Shown here: piece after piece, positions 5,748 through 6,338 of the stretch
How positions within the stretch are numbered: the stretch's first letter is position 1
Layout: the number at the start of each line of letters is the position of its first letter
NCBI GenBank assembly: GCA_026990095.1
Contig: JALSIL010000029.1
Coordinates: 1-6,338 of the forward strand
Origin: Lysobacterales bacterium
GTDB taxonomy: Bacteria; Pseudomonadota; Gammaproteobacteria; Xanthomonadales; Marinicellaceae
DNA: 6,338 bases
Direction: 5' to 3'
The notes under the pieces: model-generated
What the model saw: only the letters and a program-made list of their open reading frames with translations
What the model was told of the DNA's origin: nothing
Databases searched by the model: none
Program-made: the position numbers and the translations under genes

Positions 5748-6338
5748 AATACGTGCTAAGAAAAAATTTGGGCAAAATTTTTTGCAAGATCAATCAGTAA
5801 TCGAGCGTATTATTAACGCATTTAATCCACAAAAAGAAGATGAAGTATGGGAAATAGGACCAGGACAAGCCGCACTTACTGACCACTTGGTAGAATATTC
5901 TGACAACCTCAACCTTGTCGAGATTGATAACGATTTAGTGCCAAAACTGCAAGCAAAATTTGCAGGCAAAACCCATGTTACCATTCACCATCAAGATGCC
6001 TTAGAACTCAAATTTTCCAATACAAATACACGCATCATAGGCAACCTACCCTACAATATTTCAACACCTCTCTTGATTAGTTTTTTATACCAAGCCACTC
6101 ACATTAAGGACATGGTATTTATGTTGCAAAAAGAAGTAGTCAAAAGAATATGCGCGCCAGCAGGAATTAAAGCTTATGGGCGCTTAAGTGTCATGCTGCA
6201 ATACGCTTTTGAATGCGAAGAGCTCTTTATCGTGCCACCAGAAGCATTCACCCCCCGCCCCAAAGTGGACTCACAAATCATCCGCTTAACCACGCGAGAG
6301 AACCCACCAAAAGTACACTTGCCATCCTTAGAAACATT
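5737..6338 (+). CDS. ksgA: 16S rRNA adenine dimethyltransferase KsgA/RsmA (3' end off window)
   Basis: The frame is open from ATG 5737 to the right edge: 200 complete codons of a protein usually near 270 residues. The family dimethylates the two adjacent adenines in the 3'-terminal hairpin of 16S rRNA (A1518 and A1519 in E. coli) and acts as a late checkpoint of 30S assembly; loss gives kasugamycin resistance. Seen: the N-terminal KKKFGQNFLQD (8-18), SAM motif I EIGPGQAALT (39-48), LVEIDNDL with the ribose-binding acidic residue, the catalytic N6-adenine motif NLPYNIST (103-110), and the family signature PPEAFTPRPKVDSQ (167-180) opening the C-terminal RNA-binding part. The start codon lies within the end of pdxA (11-nt overlap, different frame), indicating translational coupling. 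In E. coli apaG follows; here that lies outside the window. Confidence 0.96.
   Translation, partial: MPTKIRAKKKFGQNFLQDQSVIERIINAFNPQKEDEVWEIGPGQAALTDHLVEYSDNLNLVEIDNDLVPKLQAKFAGKTHVTIHHQDALELKFSNTNTRIIGNLPYNISTPLLISFLYQATHIKDMVFMLQKEVVKRICAPAGIKAYGRLSVMLQYAFECEELFIVPPEAFTPRPKVDSQIIRLTTRENPPKVHLPSLET

Noticed and set aside
1..6338. CRISPR array, tRNA, rRNA, toxin-antitoxin, phage or defence system
   Set aside because: No regularly spaced repeats, tRNA- or rRNA-like sequence, or relevant protein motifs were seen; the genes are mainly core functions.

Overview
The window looks like a chromosomal segment of an AT-rich gammaproteobacterium. The main evidence is the gene order lptD-surA-pdxA-ksgA, a classic gammaproteobacterial cluster (in E. 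coli it continues into apaG-apaH), together with an LptD that keeps the Gram-negative outer-membrane disulfide cysteines. A sulfur-oxidizing SUP05/Thioglobus-like lineage would fit the base composition and protein style, but that is only an impression from sequence alone.

Layout, left to right. Positions 1-663 (minus strand) hold a class I SAM-dependent methyltransferase whose C-terminus lies off the left edge. Just upstream of its start is a 10-bp stem terminator-like hairpin (678-705) oriented for minus-strand transcripts. Next comes a 159-bp miniature inverted-repeat element (719-877) flanked by a perfect 5-bp AATTC duplication. It sits between the stop codon of a minus-strand yegP-type gene (891-1223) and what was probably that gene's own terminator. 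The gap 1224-1384 separates yegP from the divergent lptD operon; it holds a possible 29-codon hydrophobic ORF on the minus strand and overlapping candidate promoters.

From 1385 to the right edge is one tightly packed plus-strand operon: lptD (3-nt gap) surA (4-nt gap) pdxA (11-nt overlap) ksgA, which runs off the right edge. LptD is the outer-membrane LPS translocon and SurA is the periplasmic chaperone/PPIase that helps fold beta-barrel proteins, LptD among them, so the first two genes form an outer-membrane assembly pair. PdxA (vitamin B6 synthesis) and KsgA (16S rRNA dimethylation, ribosome maturation) are housekeeping partners joined by conserved order rather than shared pathway.

I see no CRISPR array, tRNA, rRNA, phage gene or defence system. 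The coding content is mostly ordinary core genome. The points worth a second look are the miniature element and its position, the methyltransferase start crowded against a terminator, and the small ORF upstream of yegP.
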